Source of the DNA: Vibrio marisflavi CECT 7928
Lineage (GTDB): Bacteria > Pseudomonadota > Gammaproteobacteria > Enterobacterales > Vibrionaceae
Assembly (NCBI RefSeq): GCF_921294215.1
Contig: NZ_CAKLDM010000002.1
Coordinates: 868,001-932,000 of the forward strand
Length of the DNA: 64,000 bases
Reading direction: 5' to 3'
The position numbers and the translations under genes were made by a program. The notes beneath the pieces are model-generated. The model worked only from the letters and a program-made list of their open reading frames with translations, had not been told where the DNA came from and ran no database searches. Positions 44,306 to 55,021 of this stretch are shown piece after piece. The first letter of the stretch is position 1. The number at the start of each line of letters is the position of its first letter.

Positions 44306-44904
44306 TAGACTAGCTTTTCAGTTTTTCGCCAAGTTAGCACGACAGCAGGAAACAAATTGAACAGAACCACTCTCACTCTAACGCATGGGCCAAACGTCTC
44401 CTTCATCCGAGCACGAAATTGTTTAGCATTTTTAAACTTAAACGCATGAAGGTATTGAAAAGTGGTAAACGTTGCGCCATTGGTGCATGCTCGCGTGACT
44501 GACTCAATAATTTTTGTCGTGTCTTCGGCTGCCAATGACGCAAAAGGCAAACCAGATATAAGGTGGTTTATCGAATTGTGCCCGTGGAAGCTCAAAAAAG
44601 ATTGAATCTCTTCTGCACGTCCACAGCTAAAAGATGCGTATGGAAACTGTTTTTGTAGAGACTTGGTAAAATCGGCGTTTAACTCTACACCTAGGTACTG
44701 ACTTGGGGTGGCTAATTTAGCCAAAATATATCGAGTGAAACTTCCAGTGCCTGGGCCTAACTCGACGACGGTATCGGTAGGCAAAAAGTCTAGATGGCCA
44801 GTCATACTGTGTGACAGAGATGGAGCACTTGGAAACAGAGCACCAACCGTTTTTGGGCTGGTAGCGAAAGCGCGTAAGAAAAGCGTATAGGACTGTAAAG
44901 ACAT
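44305..44904 (-). CDS. Class I SAM-dependent methyltransferase (phospholipid N-methyltransferase-like)
   Basis: 199 residues. SAM motif I is VVELGPGTGSFTRYIL; an acidic residue at LGVELN closes strand 2. The N-terminus (LFLRAFATSPKTVGALFPSAPSL) and the overall shape (ISGLPFASL, TFTTFQYLHAFK, VVLFNLFPAVVLTWRK) match the PmtA-type family that methylates phosphatidylethanolamine, related to rRNA dimethylases. Whether this strain makes phosphatidylcholine is unknown; the substrate could be another. It is a single gene. Confidence 0.77.
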   Translation of the reverse strand: MSLQSYTLFLRAFATSPKTVGALFPSAPSLSHSMTGHLDFLPTDTVVELGPGTGSFTRYILAKLATPSQYLGVELNADFTKSLQKQFPYASFSCGRAEEIQSFLSFHGHNSINHLISGLPFASLAAEDTTKIIESVTRACTNGATFTTFQYLHAFKFKNAKQFRARMKETFGPCVRVRVVLFNLFPAVVLTWRKTEKLV

Positions 44905-45142
44905 CTGTATACCTATTGATTTTTAATGGGTTTTGAAACGATTCAACGACAAAATCTTAAAATACACCCATAATTTCACATGACTTCGTTTTTGACTTAA
45001 CTGTCATTATTGCAGTTCTATATGAACATAATCTGAATGAGCCGATATGCTAAAGATCAAACCGCCTTTGTTGATAAAGGGAGTGTTAGCATGGGAAGCT
45101 TGCTAATAACAACATTAGCATCATGCTTTGGTTATAAAAAAA

Positions 45143-45168
45143 CGCTCTAGCTTGTTATGCCTCGAGCG
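45143..45168 (-). terminator. Terminator of aspC
   Basis: On the minus strand CGCTCGAG pairs with CTAGAGCG (one mismatch) and is followed by TTTTTTATAA. It starts about 30 nt after the aspC stop codon. Confidence 0.7.
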
Positions 45169-45197
45169 CTTTTTCGATTTCAGCTATAGTTTGAAAC

Positions 45198-46388
45198 TTA
45201 TAGTACGCCAGCAATACCTGCGCATAGTGGTTCCATATTAGTGCGAGTCATACCTGCTACGCTGATTCGGCCAGAGCCAACAATGTAAATAGCGTACTCT
45301 TCTTTCAGACGCTGAACTTGCTCTTTTGATAGACCAGAGAAAGAGAACATGCCATTTTGTTGCTCAATGAAGCTAAAGTCTGCAGTCACACCTTTTTCTT
45401 TAAGTGTTGCCACAAATAGCTGGCGCATTTCGTGAATGCGACTTCTCATTTCCGCCACTTCAGCTTCCCATTCTGCACGTAGAGTAGCGTCATTTAGGAT
45501 ATGAGTAACAATGGCGCTACCGTGAGCTGGTGGGTTGGAGTAGATCGAGCGAATAATAGACTTAACTTGTGAGAATGCGGTTGTGGACACTTCTTCAGAC
45601 TTAGAAACAAGAGTGAAAGCACCAACACGCTCATTGTAAAGGCCAAAGTTTTTCGAGAACGAGCTAGCGACTAGCAATTCATCATTGTATTTAGCAAAAA
45701 TACGCAGGCCTAATGCATCTTCTTCTACACCATTCGCGAAACCTTGATAAGCAAAATCAAATAGTGGTAGCAAACCTTTATCCGCAGCAAGTTTTGCTAG
45801 GGTTTCCCATTCTTGCTCAGTTGGGTCAATACCTGTTGGGTTGTGGCAACAACCGTGTAGCAAGACAATATCACCCGCGGAAGCGTTGTTTAGATCGGCG
45901 ACCATAGCGTCAAAGTCTTTTGCTTTAGTTTCTGCGTTGTAATAAGTGTATTGCTTGGTTTCCAACCCTGCAGAAGTAAACACACTGACATGGTTTGCCC
46001 AAGTTGGGTTGCTGATCCAAATCTTAACGTCACCGATTTGTCTTTTAATAAATTCGCCAGCTACACGAAGTGCGCCCGTACCACCAGGTGCTTGTGCGGT
46101 TTTTGCACATTTTTGAGCAACTATTTCAGAATCTGCACCGAACAGGAGCTTTTGTACAGCTAGTCCATATTCCGGTGTGCCTTCAATTGTTAGGTAAGAC
46201 TTTGTTTTTTCCGTTGCAAGCAGCGCTTCTTCTGCCTTTTTCACTGTCTTAAGAACAGGGGTTACGCCATCTTCGCTTTTATAAACACCAACGCCTAGGT
46301 TGATTTTGCTGTCGCGAGAATCTTTCTTAAACTCTTCATTTAGGCCAAGAATTGGGTCAGCAGGAGCGGCAAGGATTTTTTCAAACAT
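45198..46388 (-). CDS. aspC: Aspartate aminotransferase
   Basis: 396 residues from the ATG at 46388, exactly the length of E. coli AspC; six upstream codons in frame are not needed. The Schiff-base Lys is residue 246 ([15 protein letters not shown]), the same number as in E. coli. Other marks are the N-terminal [21 protein letters not shown], the [13 protein letters not shown] loop and ISVAGM near the end. It interconverts aspartate and 2-oxoglutarate with oxaloacetate and glutamate. It may also serve aromatic amino acids, as TyrB does. Single gene with its own terminator. Confidence 0.94.
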   Translation of the reverse strand: MFEKILAAPADPILGLNEEFKKDSRDSKINLGVGVYKSEDGVTPVLKTVKKAEEALLATEKTKSYLTIEGTPEYGLAVQKLLFGADSEIVAQKCAKTAQAPGGTGALRVAGEFIKRQIGDVKIWISNPTWANHVSVFTSAGLETKQYTYYNAETKAKDFDAMVADLNNASAGDIVLLHGCCHNPTGIDPTEQEWETLAKLAADKGLLPLFDFAYQGFANGVEEDALGLRIFAKYNDELLVASSFSKNFGLYNERVGAFTLVSKSEEVSTTAFSQVKSIIRSIYSNPPAHGSAIVTHILNDATLRAEWEAEVAEMRSRIHEMRQLFVATLKEKGVTADFSFIEQQNGMFSFSGLSKEQVQRLKEEYAIYIVGSGRISVAGMTRTNMEPLCAGIAGVL

Positions 46389-46565
46389 AGTCAGGGTCCA
46401 TTTCAATTGAAGTTAGTTGTATTTGCTCCGATATTTATACCTGCCAAAGAGTGGCATGACAACCACTTAATTGGCGTATAAATTGAGAACTACGAAGGAG
46501 AGAGCGTAAATCTCACCTAAGACGCTTATTTAGTTGTATAAGTATCATATTGATAAACCATATAC

Positions 46566-47684
46566 TCAATTGAATTGATAGCGTCGAATGAACTTTCCGA
46601 CGGCTAGCCAAACAATAATTGTGACAATTGCGCCGACATAACCATCGATTGCGTAGTGCCATGCAAGGTGTACAGAACCTATTTGGACAAATAGCGCGTA
46701 GACCCACATTGCAATGCCCATCTTTTTATTCAACGAGTAACATCCGAGAGCCATAAGTACCGCGGTAGAGACGTGCATGCTTGGCATAGCTGATATAGCT
46801 AGGCCTTCGTGATTCGATTGCTGAACGTAGTTCTCCCATAGCATGTGTTGTAAATCAATAATCCACAAAGGAATCCAACCATCGGCAACCAAAGAGTTAC
46901 TTTGACTCTTTAACAGCATGAGAAGATCATTGTACTGAGTATTCTCTGGATTCACTAAATGCGCATAACAAGGTCCTGCTGATGATAAAAGTGTGGCTAA
47001 CCCATTACCAATTAAGAACAAAATAATTACGAAGCTTAAGCAGTATTGCACTCTTTGAACATGGGTGGCTCGATCGGTTAAAAATAAGATCGTTACCCAG
47101 ATAACAGCGAAATACCACAAATGATAAAGAATGTTGATAGCCATTGAGCTCAAGGGCGATGAAAAAATATAGTGCGTGAGCTTCCATGGGTCGATGCCAA
47201 AATGGAGCCATTTATCAATTAGATAAAATGTATGGTCATACGCAAATGGCTGAAAGTAAGTAATTAGCCCTTTTAGGTAAGAAAAGTTCTTGATTGATAT
47301 GACCATCGCAATAAAGAGAATAGCGAACCAAAGGACCTTATCGGGTTGTTTAAGAGTGGCTTTTAAAGTGTTTAGATAGGTGAAAAACGGGTAGTCATTT
47401 TTGGTCAAGACTAATGAAAAGTAGTAGTACACACTCCAAATTAAGAAACCAGAGATTGCCATAACTTTCAGTTGGACGAGTAGGGCATACAACGAATATA
47501 TGTTGTGATTTAGCGCTTGAGAAAAGTGCGTAAATAAGAGCAATGTAATTGTAGTAGTAGCGACTAAGATAAGAACAAACCTGTCAACCCATAGTCTTTG
47601 CCCGAGTTTGGTGAATACCTGTAGCCAATACTGACGATTGATAAGAACCCGAACCCAATTGAAGCTTAAACCCTTACTAGCCAA
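46566..47684 (-). CDS. PAP2-family membrane protein, inositolphosphotransferase (Aur1/Ipt1)-like
   Basis: 372 residues with about nine membrane segments. The catalytic-type motifs AMPSMHVSTAVL (His of motif 2) and HLAWHYAIDGYVGA (His and Asp of motif 3) and the SSAGPCYA loop are those of the PAP2-type Aur1/Ipt1-like family. Eukaryotic members move inositol phosphate to ceramide. Bacterial members are poorly known and may transfer a phospho-head group on an envelope glycolipid. It is separate from the smaller PAP2 protein near 42 kb. Its neighbour, 96 bp upstream, is the HD-GYP gene. Confidence 0.75.
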   Translation of the reverse strand: MASKGLSFNWVRVLINRQYWLQVFTKLGQRLWVDRFVLILVATTTITLLLFTHFSQALNHNIYSLYALLVQLKVMAISGFLIWSVYYYFSLVLTKNDYPFFTYLNTLKATLKQPDKVLWFAILFIAMVISIKNFSYLKGLITYFQPFAYDHTFYLIDKWLHFGIDPWKLTHYIFSSPLSSMAINILYHLWYFAVIWVTILFLTDRATHVQRVQYCLSFVIILFLIGNGLATLLSSAGPCYAHLVNPENTQYNDLLMLLKSQSNSLVADGWIPLWIIDLQHMLWENYVQQSNHEGLAISAMPSMHVSTAVLMALGCYSLNKKMGIAMWVYALFVQIGSVHLAWHYAIDGYVGAIVTIIVWLAVGKFIRRYQFN

Positions 47685-47780
47685 CGAGAACTTCCTATCC
47701 AGTCTATTCGTAAGTAGAAGTGTAGAACAAAACTACTAATTGGTCTTAGCAGCTAACAAGAGGTACTTCAAATTATACCG

Positions 47781-49253
47781 CTACGCAATCTGCTCATGAG
47801 TTTCGGCGTCTTGGTGCTTAGCAGCAATTTCTACAAATGTTTTCTCAATGGCTACAAAAGCTTCAACCACTTTAGGATCAAAGTGGCTGCCTGAGCCTTC
47901 AATAATTATGGACTTCGCTTTTTCATGGCTAAATGCTGGTTTATAAATTCGCTTCGAAATCAATGCATCATATACATCGGCAAGTGCCATTAGACGTCCA
48001 GATAGGGGGATTTCTTCTCCAGATAGCTGGTTTGGATACCCGCTACCATCCCACTTTTCATGGTGGGTGAGCGAGATTTCTTTTGCAACACGCAAGAACG
48101 AGCTACTGCCAAGCTGACTTTCTGCAGTTGATAAAGCATCAGCACCTATTTGAGGGTGGCTTTTCATCACTTCAAACTCTTCACTTGTGAGCTTGGCAGG
48201 CTTTAGCAGAACGTTATCAGGGATACCTACTTTGCCAATATCGTGTAAAGGTGCAGACTTATGAAGAAGATCGATATATTGAGGCGTCAATAACGGTTGA
48301 TATTGTTCGAATTTACTTAGGTAGAGAGCGAGTGCTTTCACGTATTCTTGAGTTCGCAAAATATGTGCGCCGGTTTCGTTGTCACGTGATTCTGCTAAAG
48401 CTGAAAGGCTTACTATGGCGACATCGCGAGTAGTCTGCAGCTCATTTTGTGCGGATTCTAGGCTGTTGAGCATTTCATTGGTTAGCCTCGCTACTGAGCC
48501 AAACTCGTCATGACTATGAACCCTTAACCTTTGGTTAATATCGCCTTCAGCAATTTTTACCAATATGGATTCATGTGAGTACAACACTTTTTTCATCAAG
48601 CGGCTCCACAGATACATAATCGTCATTGCATAGCCAGCCAGAATAAACGAAATATACACGAACTCTTTAATAATGCTTATTTTACCTGAGCCATCTAGGA
48701 TCCTGTCCGGGTTCATTTCCAGCCAAGTTAAATCTTTAATGGATACCATGATAAGAATGATGGTTAATGTAGTAATCAACATCATCACTAACGTAATAAG
48801 CTGCTTTACCATTGAACTTCGTTCGCCGGCTAGTGCAGGTTCTTTCAAGCCAACTACCGAGCCCGTATCAAAAGTGGAAAGTTTTGAGGTCAGCTGCAAG
48901 ATTGTGCCAGTAAAAAAGCCAAACAGAGTCATGCCAAATACAACCTTTAGATTACTGTCTAGGGGGAAGTGGTAGTGCAGGTTGTAAAACAGTGCTAAGG
49001 GCAAACTTGCAATAAAGAAAGTTGTTGTATCTAACTGAGCTATTTTTTGTTCTTGAATCAACGAGTGCTCACTGAGTAGAAAGTGACGAAATAGGAACAG
49101 CAAACCAAACGTCACTGCAACGTGGAAAAGGATCTGTTTGGCAGAAAGCGTATCCAGCATTGGACATACCGTGCTACCGTAAAACCCAAATAGCAATCCG
49201 GCTACTAGATAAAGTTGGAAAGTTAGCTTGGCGTTGTAGTGCATCTTATCCAT
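47781..49253 (-). CDS. HD-GYP c-di-GMP phosphodiesterase with membrane sensor and HAMP
   Basis: 490 residues. Membrane segments fill about 9-125 and 152-172, with another near 200-218, then HAMP at about 222-275. HD-GYP domain from about 275: HD pair His337-Asp338 (LHDIGKVGIPD), LTHHEKWDGSGYP at 396-407 (here G-S-G-Y-P, the G-Y-P being complete), and LADVYDALISKRIYK. The metal-binding set needed for c-di-GMP hydrolysis is present, so it should be active. It lowers c-di-GMP in response to an unknown membrane-sensed signal. Together with the PilZ protein at the start, it forms part of the strain's c-di-GMP network. Confidence 0.9.
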   Translation of the reverse strand: MDKMHYNAKLTFQLYLVAGLLFGFYGSTVCPMLDTLSAKQILFHVAVTFGLLFLFRHFLLSEHSLIQEQKIAQLDTTTFFIASLPLALFYNLHYHFPLDSNLKVVFGMTLFGFFTGTILQLTSKLSTFDTGSVVGLKEPALAGERSSMVKQLITLVMMLITTLTIILIMVSIKDLTWLEMNPDRILDGSGKISIIKEFVYISFILAGYAMTIMYLWSRLMKKVLYSHESILVKIAEGDINQRLRVHSHDEFGSVARLTNEMLNSLESAQNELQTTRDVAIVSLSALAESRDNETGAHILRTQEYVKALALYLSKFEQYQPLLTPQYIDLLHKSAPLHDIGKVGIPDNVLLKPAKLTSEEFEVMKSHPQIGADALSTAESQLGSSSFLRVAKEISLTHHEKWDGSGYPNQLSGEEIPLSGRLMALADVYDALISKRIYKPAFSHEKAKSIIIEGSGSHFDPKVVEAFVAIEKTFVEIAAKHQDAETHEQIA

Positions 49254-49387
49254 AAGCTTGCCTCGGCTTTTTAACTTAATGCGTTCGATTTATATACAAC
49301 TAGGTTGATCTCAATAAGCATAGTGTAGATAGAGACCGATTCATCTGAAATTTCATTTCACAAATAGAATTTGAATACAACTGAAGC

Positions 49388-50146
49388 TTATCGTGGGAAC
49401 AATTTAGGTTTACAAGAGTGGTTACTTTGCACCAAGTGGGATTGAAAGATTTTATCTAACGTGCCTTCGGATTGAAGCTCTTCAATAGCTTGTTTAAATT
49501 GAGGTATTTTGTCTAGTTGTTTAGATTTCTTAGAAAACACTAGCCATTGTTCCTTCTCACCAACCACGAGAGGCGAAATGGTTAACTTTTCTTGCAAGCA
49601 AGCCTTTTCTATTAGTGCTTGAATCACGATACCATTACCAATAATGGCATCAATCCGTCCTTTACTTAGCATGGCAACCATTGACGGGTAATCTTTGACT
49701 GACACCTTTTTTATTTTATCGTCACTATCAAACCTTGGGCTAATGGAACCTGCCCGAAACATCGCGATGCTGTCGAGTTGATACAAGTCTTCATATTGTT
49801 CAATGATTTTGTTTCTTGTGGCAACCACAATTGGAATAGTGCGCACTTTTTCTATAAAGACAACTGAATCTGCGAGACTTTTAGATTTAAAGAGAATAGC
49901 GGCGTCACTCTCTCCACCTTTTAAGTACAATAGTACTCTAGGCTTAGGGATGATAGTGCTTTCGATTGGTAAACCAGATTTCTTCTCAATGGATTGGATA
50001 TATTCCCAATATGTACCGACGTTCTGGCCATTATTATCGACATAACCAAATGGGTACGACGATAAAATACTAATGTTTATAGGCTCGGAGGCGTAGGCAA
50101 GGTTTACGGTGATTAGTAGTAGAAACGCAGAGAATTTAATGAACAT
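49388..50146 (-). CDS. Periplasmic solute-binding protein, family 3-like (orphan)
   Basis: 252 residues with a signal peptide (cleavage near AYA-SEP) and a strong AAGGAA ribosome site. The mature part begins INISILSSYPFGYVDNNGQNVGTYWEYIQSIEKKSG, typical of family 3 binding proteins, and ends FKQAIEELQSEGTLDKIFQSHL. No permease or ATPase adjoins it. It is clearly more distant from the two orphan binding proteins near 13 and 31 kb than they are from each other. Ligand unknown. Confidence 0.8.
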   Translation of the reverse strand: MFIKFSAFLLLITVNLAYASEPINISILSSYPFGYVDNNGQNVGTYWEYIQSIEKKSGLPIESTIIPKPRVLLYLKGGESDAAILFKSKSLADSVVFIEKVRTIPIVVATRNKIIEQYEDLYQLDSIAMFRAGSISPRFDSDDKIKKVSVKDYPSMVAMLSKGRIDAIIGNGIVIQALIEKACLQEKLTISPLVVGEKEQWLVFSKKSKQLDKIPQFKQAIEELQSEGTLDKIFQSHLVQSNHSCKPKLFPR

Positions 50147-50250
50147 TTTGGCAATTCCTTTTTGCTCTACTTCTAGTGTAGACGTTGTTAAAAGGTAATA
50201 CCTTTAAGTTCGTCCAGCTATAAGAGGTTTTTGATAGAAAACGTAATAAA

Positions 50251-50273
50251 AAGCCCCCGGAATTCGGAGGCTT
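50251..50273 (-). terminator. Terminator of asnS
   Basis: On the minus strand AAGCCTCCG-AATT-CCGGGGGCTT (one mismatch) is followed by TTTATTACG. It begins 23 nt after the asnS stop. Confidence 0.72.
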
Positions 50274-50295
50274 ACAGAATAGCGAGTGTCGCTGG

Positions 50296-51696
50296 TTAGA
50301 AGTTTGCGCTTCTTGGTACTCGTGGGAATGGAATCACGTCACGAACGTTAGCCATACCTGTTACGTAAGATACTAGACGCTCAAAGCCCAACCCAAAACC
50401 TGCATGTGGCACAGTGCCGTAGCGACGCAGATCGCGGTACCAGTCCATGTGCTCTGGGTCGATACCGATCTCACGCATACGCGCATCTAGAATGTCCAGA
50501 CGCTCTTCACGTTGTGCACCACCGATGATTTCACCAATGCCCGGAGCTAGAACGTCCATTGCAGCCACTGTTTTACCATCGTCGTTAGAACGCATGTAGA
50601 AAGCTTTGATATCTTTCGGGTAGTTCTTTACGATTACTGGTGCTTTGAAGTGCTCTTCAGCAAGGTAACGCTCATGTTCAGAAGACATATCGATGCCCCA
50701 TTCAACTGGGAATTCGAACTCACGACCTGAATCTAGAAGGATCTGAATAGCATCAGTGTAATCAACTTGTGCAAAATCTGACTCAACAAACTTTTCAAGG
50801 CGAGTAATCGCTTCTTTGTCGATTCGTTGTGCAAAGAACTCGAGGTCATCACGACACTCAGCAAGCACTGCTTTGAAAACATACTTCAGCATATCTTCAG
50901 ATAGCTTAGCGATATCTTCTAGATCAGCGAATGCAACTTCTGGCTCAACCATCCAAAATTCTGCTAGGTGGCGGCTTGTGTTTGAGTTTTCAGCACGGAA
51001 CGTAGGGCCAAACGTGTAAACCTTGCTTAATGCACATGCGTAAGCTTCAGCGTTTAGCTGGCCAGATACCGTTAGGAACGTTTCTTTACCAAAGAAGTCT
51101 TCGTTAAAGTCAACATCACCTTTTTCAGTGCGAGGTAGATTTTCCATGTCTAGCGTAGAAACACGGAACATTTCACCAGCACCTTCCGCATCAGAAGCAG
51201 TGATGAGTGGAGCAGATACCCAGAAGTAACCTTGCTCGTGATAGAAGCGATGAATAGCTTGTGACAAGCAGTTACGTACGCGAGCGACTGCGCCGATTAC
51301 GTTGGTACGTGGACGCAAGTGAGCAACTTCACGAAGGTACTCAATTGAGTGACGCGTCTTTGCCATCGGGTACGTTTCTGCATCTTCAACCCAACCAACA
51401 ACTTTTACGCCTGTCGCAGCAAGCTCATAATCTTGACCTTTTGCTGGTGACTCGACGATCTGGCCAGTAACTTCAACTGAACAGCCAGTTGTAAGCTTAA
51501 GAACTTCTTCTTCGTAATTATTTAAATTATTTGGGACCACGGCCTGAATCGGGTCGAAACAAGAGCCGTCGTAAATGGCAAGGAAAGAGATTCCAGCTTT
51601 GGAATCACGACGCGAGCGAATCCAGCCGCGGACAGTTACTTCACTGTCAACCGCAAGCTTACCGCTGAGTACGTCTTTTACAGGCGCGTAAGTCAT
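50296..51696 (-). CDS. asnS: Asparaginyl-tRNA synthetase
   Basis: 466 residues, the same as E. coli AsnRS. An N-terminal OB-fold tRNA-binding domain ([26 protein letters not shown]) is followed by a class II catalytic core with motif 2 ([22 protein letters not shown]) and motif 3 ([27 protein letters not shown]). It charges tRNA-Asn with asparagine. Single gene with its own terminator. Confidence 0.97.
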   Translation of the reverse strand: MTYAPVKDVLSGKLAVDSEVTVRGWIRSRRDSKAGISFLAIYDGSCFDPIQAVVPNNLNNYEEEVLKLTTGCSVEVTGQIVESPAKGQDYELAATGVKVVGWVEDAETYPMAKTRHSIEYLREVAHLRPRTNVIGAVARVRNCLSQAIHRFYHEQGYFWVSAPLITASDAEGAGEMFRVSTLDMENLPRTEKGDVDFNEDFFGKETFLTVSGQLNAEAYACALSKVYTFGPTFRAENSNTSRHLAEFWMVEPEVAFADLEDIAKLSEDMLKYVFKAVLAECRDDLEFFAQRIDKEAITRLEKFVESDFAQVDYTDAIQILLDSGREFEFPVEWGIDMSSEHERYLAEEHFKAPVIVKNYPKDIKAFYMRSNDDGKTVAAMDVLAPGIGEIIGGAQREERLDILDARMREIGIDPEHMDWYRDLRRYGTVPHAGFGLGFERLVSYVTGMANVRDVIPFPRVPRSANF

Positions 51697-52009
51697 AATT
51701 TATTATTTTCTCCATTCGGGATATTTAACGAAATGTCTCTATGTACAAAGAAGAAACACTTGCAGATCGAAATTGTCCGATCAACGCACATATTACCTGT
51801 CATACTGTTAGCTTCAACCTTTTATTGCGGTTAAGTGCCTAAATAAATGTCATTGTGATCTTTTCTTGATATGAAGAGGTCGTTTGAGCTTCAAAATATG
51901 AACATCAATGGATAGCGGCGAAAACCAATGGGTAGAAAAATTTAGCCTAAACTTGTCACCAACGATGATATTCCGTAGTATTGCGTGTCTTTTTTTGAGC
52001 CTGAGTTAA
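51697..52009. other. Gap between asnS and queD
   Basis: 313 bp between two divergent genes. No hairpin, riboswitch or small gene can be supported; in particular I see no preQ1-type structure. It must hold both promoters. Confidence 0.55.
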
Positions 52010-52375
52010 ATGATGAAAACAGAATTGTACAAAGAGTTTATGTTTGAAGCGGCACACCACCTTCCAAATGTACCAGAAGGGCATAAGTGTGGACGTTTGC
52101 ATGGGCACTCTTTTCTGGTTCGAGTTTACGTAGCAGGTGATGTAGACCCTCATACAGGTTGGGTTATCGATTTCGCAGAGATTAAAGAAGCGTTTAAGCC
52201 AATTTACAATCAATTGGACCATTATTACTTGAATGAAATCGAAGGGTTGGAAAATCCGACTAGTGAAGTTCTTGCGAAATGGATATGGAAGCGTCTAAAA
52301 CCGGGTTTGCCATTGCTAAGTAAAATTGAAATTAAAGAAACCTGCACAGCTGGGTGTATCTATCTAGGTGAATAG
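52010..52375 (+). CDS. queD: 6-carboxytetrahydropterin synthase
   Basis: 121 residues. The zinc His residues are in [13 protein letters not shown] and CGRLHGHSF (H-x-H), with the catalytic Cys in GHKCGR and Glu in [30 protein letters not shown] is the QueD/PTPS segment. It converts 7,8-dihydroneopterin triphosphate to 6-carboxytetrahydropterin, an early step to queuosine (and archaeosine elsewhere). Two adjacent ATGs (52010 and 52013) are possible starts. Monocistronic. Confidence 0.92.
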   Translation: MMKTELYKEFMFEAAHHLPNVPEGHKCGRLHGHSFLVRVYVAGDVDPHTGWVIDFAEIKEAFKPIYNQLDHYYLNEIEGLENPTSEVLAKWIWKRLKPGLPLLSKIEIKETCTAGCIYLGE

Positions 52376-52405
52376 CCATTATTCACTGTTTTCCAGTGAG
52401 CAAAA

Positions 52406-52426
52406 GGCCTAGTTAACGGCTAGGCC
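52406..52426 (+). terminator. Terminator-like hairpin after queD
   Basis: GGCCTAG (52406-52412) pairs with CTAGGCC (52420-52426). No T-run. A weaker hairpin (CACTG/CAGTG) lies just before it. The rest of the gap up to 52755 is very AT-rich and I see no gene in it. Confidence 0.5.
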
Positions 52427-52755
52427 CAAAGCAAATATTTCACTGTTAACTTTAACAATACTTGTCTAATAACCATACCTAACACCAAAAAGCATTTTCT
52501 AACACTACCTTTTAGTATTTATATTAAATATGTAAGGTTGGCTTCTTATCTATTTATTTGTAAATAATATAAGTTTAAGCATTACATTATTTTTGTAAAT
52601 CAATTTTATACGTAAATAGATTTTTTATTTCTTCATATCCTATTGTCTTATCAGTGTTTCTAGACTAATTCTATTTAATAATCAAATATGAGGTTGCGAA
52701 TAAAAATAGTTTCTGTTCGAATAGCGGCAAATTTTTGTACAACTTTGAAATAGAT

Positions 52756-54000
52756 ATGTCTTTACTTGCACGCATCGCACTCCTTGCTGTTGTCTTTGTC
52801 GATTTAATAGGGCAAGGATTAGTTTTTCCTATAATCAATGAATTGATTATGTCTGCCCACCTTGACTTTTTACCTACTGCAACTTCGATGGCCGAACGTC
52901 ACTTTTACTATGGTCTGTGTATCGGCATATTCTTCCTTGCTTGGTTTTTTGGTGCGATATACATTGCCAAGCTATCCGATAGTATTGGCCGAAAAAAGGG
53001 GATTATTATTTGTCTACTCGGCTCTCTTGTTGGGTACTTACTGACAATTCTTTCTCTATTTATGAATAGTCTTTGGCTTCTAATACTCGGCAGAGCAATT
53101 AGTGGCTTCACGGCAGGAAACCAACCCATAGCTCAAGCTGCCATGGTAGATGCAAGTAAAGACGATCAAGAGAAATCTCGCAATATGGGGCTAATTGTTG
53201 CGGGCATTAGTGCTGGTATGGTTGCTGGCCCGATTATTGGGGGGTTGTTTTCTGATTCAATGTTTGTAGGACACTTTGCAAGCCTTAAGCTGCCATTCTA
53301 TATCGCAACACTATTGATTGCAGTTACCATCATACTGGTGCAGAAATATTATTTTGATACCAAAGCACCAGAACAAGATACCAAGATTAGAGTGTCTGAT
53401 GTGTTCAGTCAGTTATTTAGAATTCGTAAGAAACCGATTGTGGCGAGATTATTTGTTGCTTATTTTGCCTTCATGGTTGCCAACAATGCGTTCTTTATTT
53501 TTATGACAAACTATATGACTAGTCGATTCCATGTTGGCTTATTTGGCACTAACTTAGAAATGGTGGTATTAGGTCTAGCGTTAGCAGGCTCAAGTATCTT
53601 TTTAGTTGGGCCAGTTCTAAAGCGTTTTGAAAAAATAACTGTAGTGTCAGTGGTGACATTCATCATGGCTATATGTCCTCTAGGCTTTATTTATAGTCCA
53701 GACCCTGCATATTGCTTGGTATTTATCGCGCTATTTTATTTGGCTTTTGGTGTCGCTTATCCAGCTATCCTAAATCTATTTTCTGGTAGTGTCGGTGAAA
53801 CCGAACAAGGTTGGGTTATGGGCGTAACAACTGCAGGGTTTACACTTGCAGCGGGAATTTCATCCTTAGTTGGCGGTAGCTTAATGGCGATAAGTTTGAA
53901 TGTTCCATTCTATATTACAGCGGCTTTTGCACTGCTGTCACTTATATTGATTCAGCTTACATGGCGTATCAAGGCGATCCGAGATTTAGCTGAGGTTTAA
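52756..54000 (+). CDS. Major facilitator superfamily transporter
   Basis: 414 residues from the ATG at 52756; an in-frame TTG at 52735 cannot be excluded, as neither start has a good ribosome site. About 12 membrane segments. The DHA1-type loop 2-3 motif is visible (KLSDSIGRKKGIIICLLGS) and the segment 5 motif AGISAGMVAGPIIGGLFSD. Such carriers export drugs or metabolites by proton antiport. It lies 237 bp upstream of an Asp/Glu racemase-like gene on the same strand, so a shared role is possible but not shown. Confidence 0.82.
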   Translation: MSLLARIALLAVVFVDLIGQGLVFPIINELIMSAHLDFLPTATSMAERHFYYGLCIGIFFLAWFFGAIYIAKLSDSIGRKKGIIICLLGSLVGYLLTILSLFMNSLWLLILGRAISGFTAGNQPIAQAAMVDASKDDQEKSRNMGLIVAGISAGMVAGPIIGGLFSDSMFVGHFASLKLPFYIATLLIAVTIILVQKYYFDTKAPEQDTKIRVSDVFSQLFRIRKKPIVARLFVAYFAFMVANNAFFIFMTNYMTSRFHVGLFGTNLEMVVLGLALAGSSIFLVGPVLKRFEKITVVSVVTFIMAICPLGFIYSPDPAYCLVFIALFYLAFGVAYPAILNLFSGSVGETEQGWVMGVTTAGFTLAAGISSLVGGSLMAISLNVPFYITAAFALLSLILIQLTWRIKAIRDLAEV

Positions 54001-54237
54001 ATAGATGACACTTAACGATTGAGAAAATTTCTAATAACTCTGGATATTGTACTTTTGATGACAGTACGCGAATCATAGCCGGCTAAATACTTTTAATTAA
54101 CACCTATATTTAAGATAAATGCTTTATTATCAAACGGTTAAAATATTGTGACGTGTATTGGGTTGTGCGGTTTAGCTGCTTTTATCTTCTATTGTTGGAC
54201 GGTACTTTTGAGGGGAAATTCATTCGAGTCTAACCCT

Positions 54238-54972
54238 ATGTTAATTCAGATAATTAATCCAAATACAAGTAAAGAAATTACTCAAAAGTTAGCCACTCTG
54301 GCGGAGCACACTAAATCTAAGCAAACCAAGGTAATTGTTCGAAGCCCTCAGCATGGCCCCCGAAGTATTGAATGCTTTGTTGATGAACAGATTGCTTCGG
54401 CATCTCTTTTAGACTTAGTTATACAAGGTGAGTCAGAAAACGTTGATGCGCATATTGTGGCTTGCTTTAGTGATCCTGCTTTATATGCCGCAAGAGAAGT
54501 ATCCAGCGCCCCCGTCATTGGTATAGCCGAAGCGTCGTTTAAATTTGCTAGTACAATCTCAGCTAAGTTTGGAATTGTAACCATGTTGACCCGAGCTATT
54601 CCAATGATTCAGGGTTTACTCTTTAAATACGGTTATGAAAAGTATTGTACAAATGTGCGTTCGGCTGAAATACCAGTTTTGGATTTAAATAATATCAGTA
54701 ACCAAGATTATCAATCACTTTACCAAGAGTGTGGAAAGTCAATCAGCCAAGATGGAGCTGAAGCGATTGTTCTAGGGTGTGCTGGTATGTCTGAATTAGC
54801 GCAAGAGTTATCGCAGCAGCTCGGCGTTCCGGTTATTGATGGTGTCAGTGCTGCGATAAAGCATGCAGAATCACTTGTGCAATTAGGGTTGAGTACTTCT
54901 AAGTCAGGGCAATTCTCAACTCCATTGAGCAAAGAGTTTATTGGTAGATATAACCACTTGTCGTCGAGTTGA
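54238..54972 (+). CDS. Asp/Glu racemase superfamily protein (hydantoin racemase-like)
   Basis: 244 residues from the ATG at 54238 (MLIQIINPNTSKEITQKL); the earlier frame encodes unrelated hydrophobic sequence. INPNTS is the N-terminal mark of the hydantoin/allantoin racemase group. The two catalytic Cys are in IVACFSDPAL and IVLGCAGMSEL. The family racemises or isomerises hydantoins, Asp/Glu or related acids. No hydantoinase or carbamoylase adjoins, so the physiological substrate is open. The upstream MFS gene might supply or remove it. Confidence 0.83.
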   Translation: MLIQIINPNTSKEITQKLATLAEHTKSKQTKVIVRSPQHGPRSIECFVDEQIASASLLDLVIQGESENVDAHIVACFSDPALYAAREVSSAPVIGIAEASFKFASTISAKFGIVTMLTRAIPMIQGLLFKYGYEKYCTNVRSAEIPVLDLNNISNQDYQSLYQECGKSISQDGAEAIVLGCAGMSELAQELSQQLGVPVIDGVSAAIKHAESLVQLGLSTSKSGQFSTPLSKEFIGRYNHLSSS

Positions 54973-55021
54973 GCTGACGTGCTAATTTGACTAGCGTAGT
55001 GTTTTAGGTATCTAAAAACTC

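Noticed and set aside
51697..52009. preQ1 riboswitch upstream of queD
   Set aside because: No compact stem plus A-rich tail with the required pseudoknot pairing could be found by eye.
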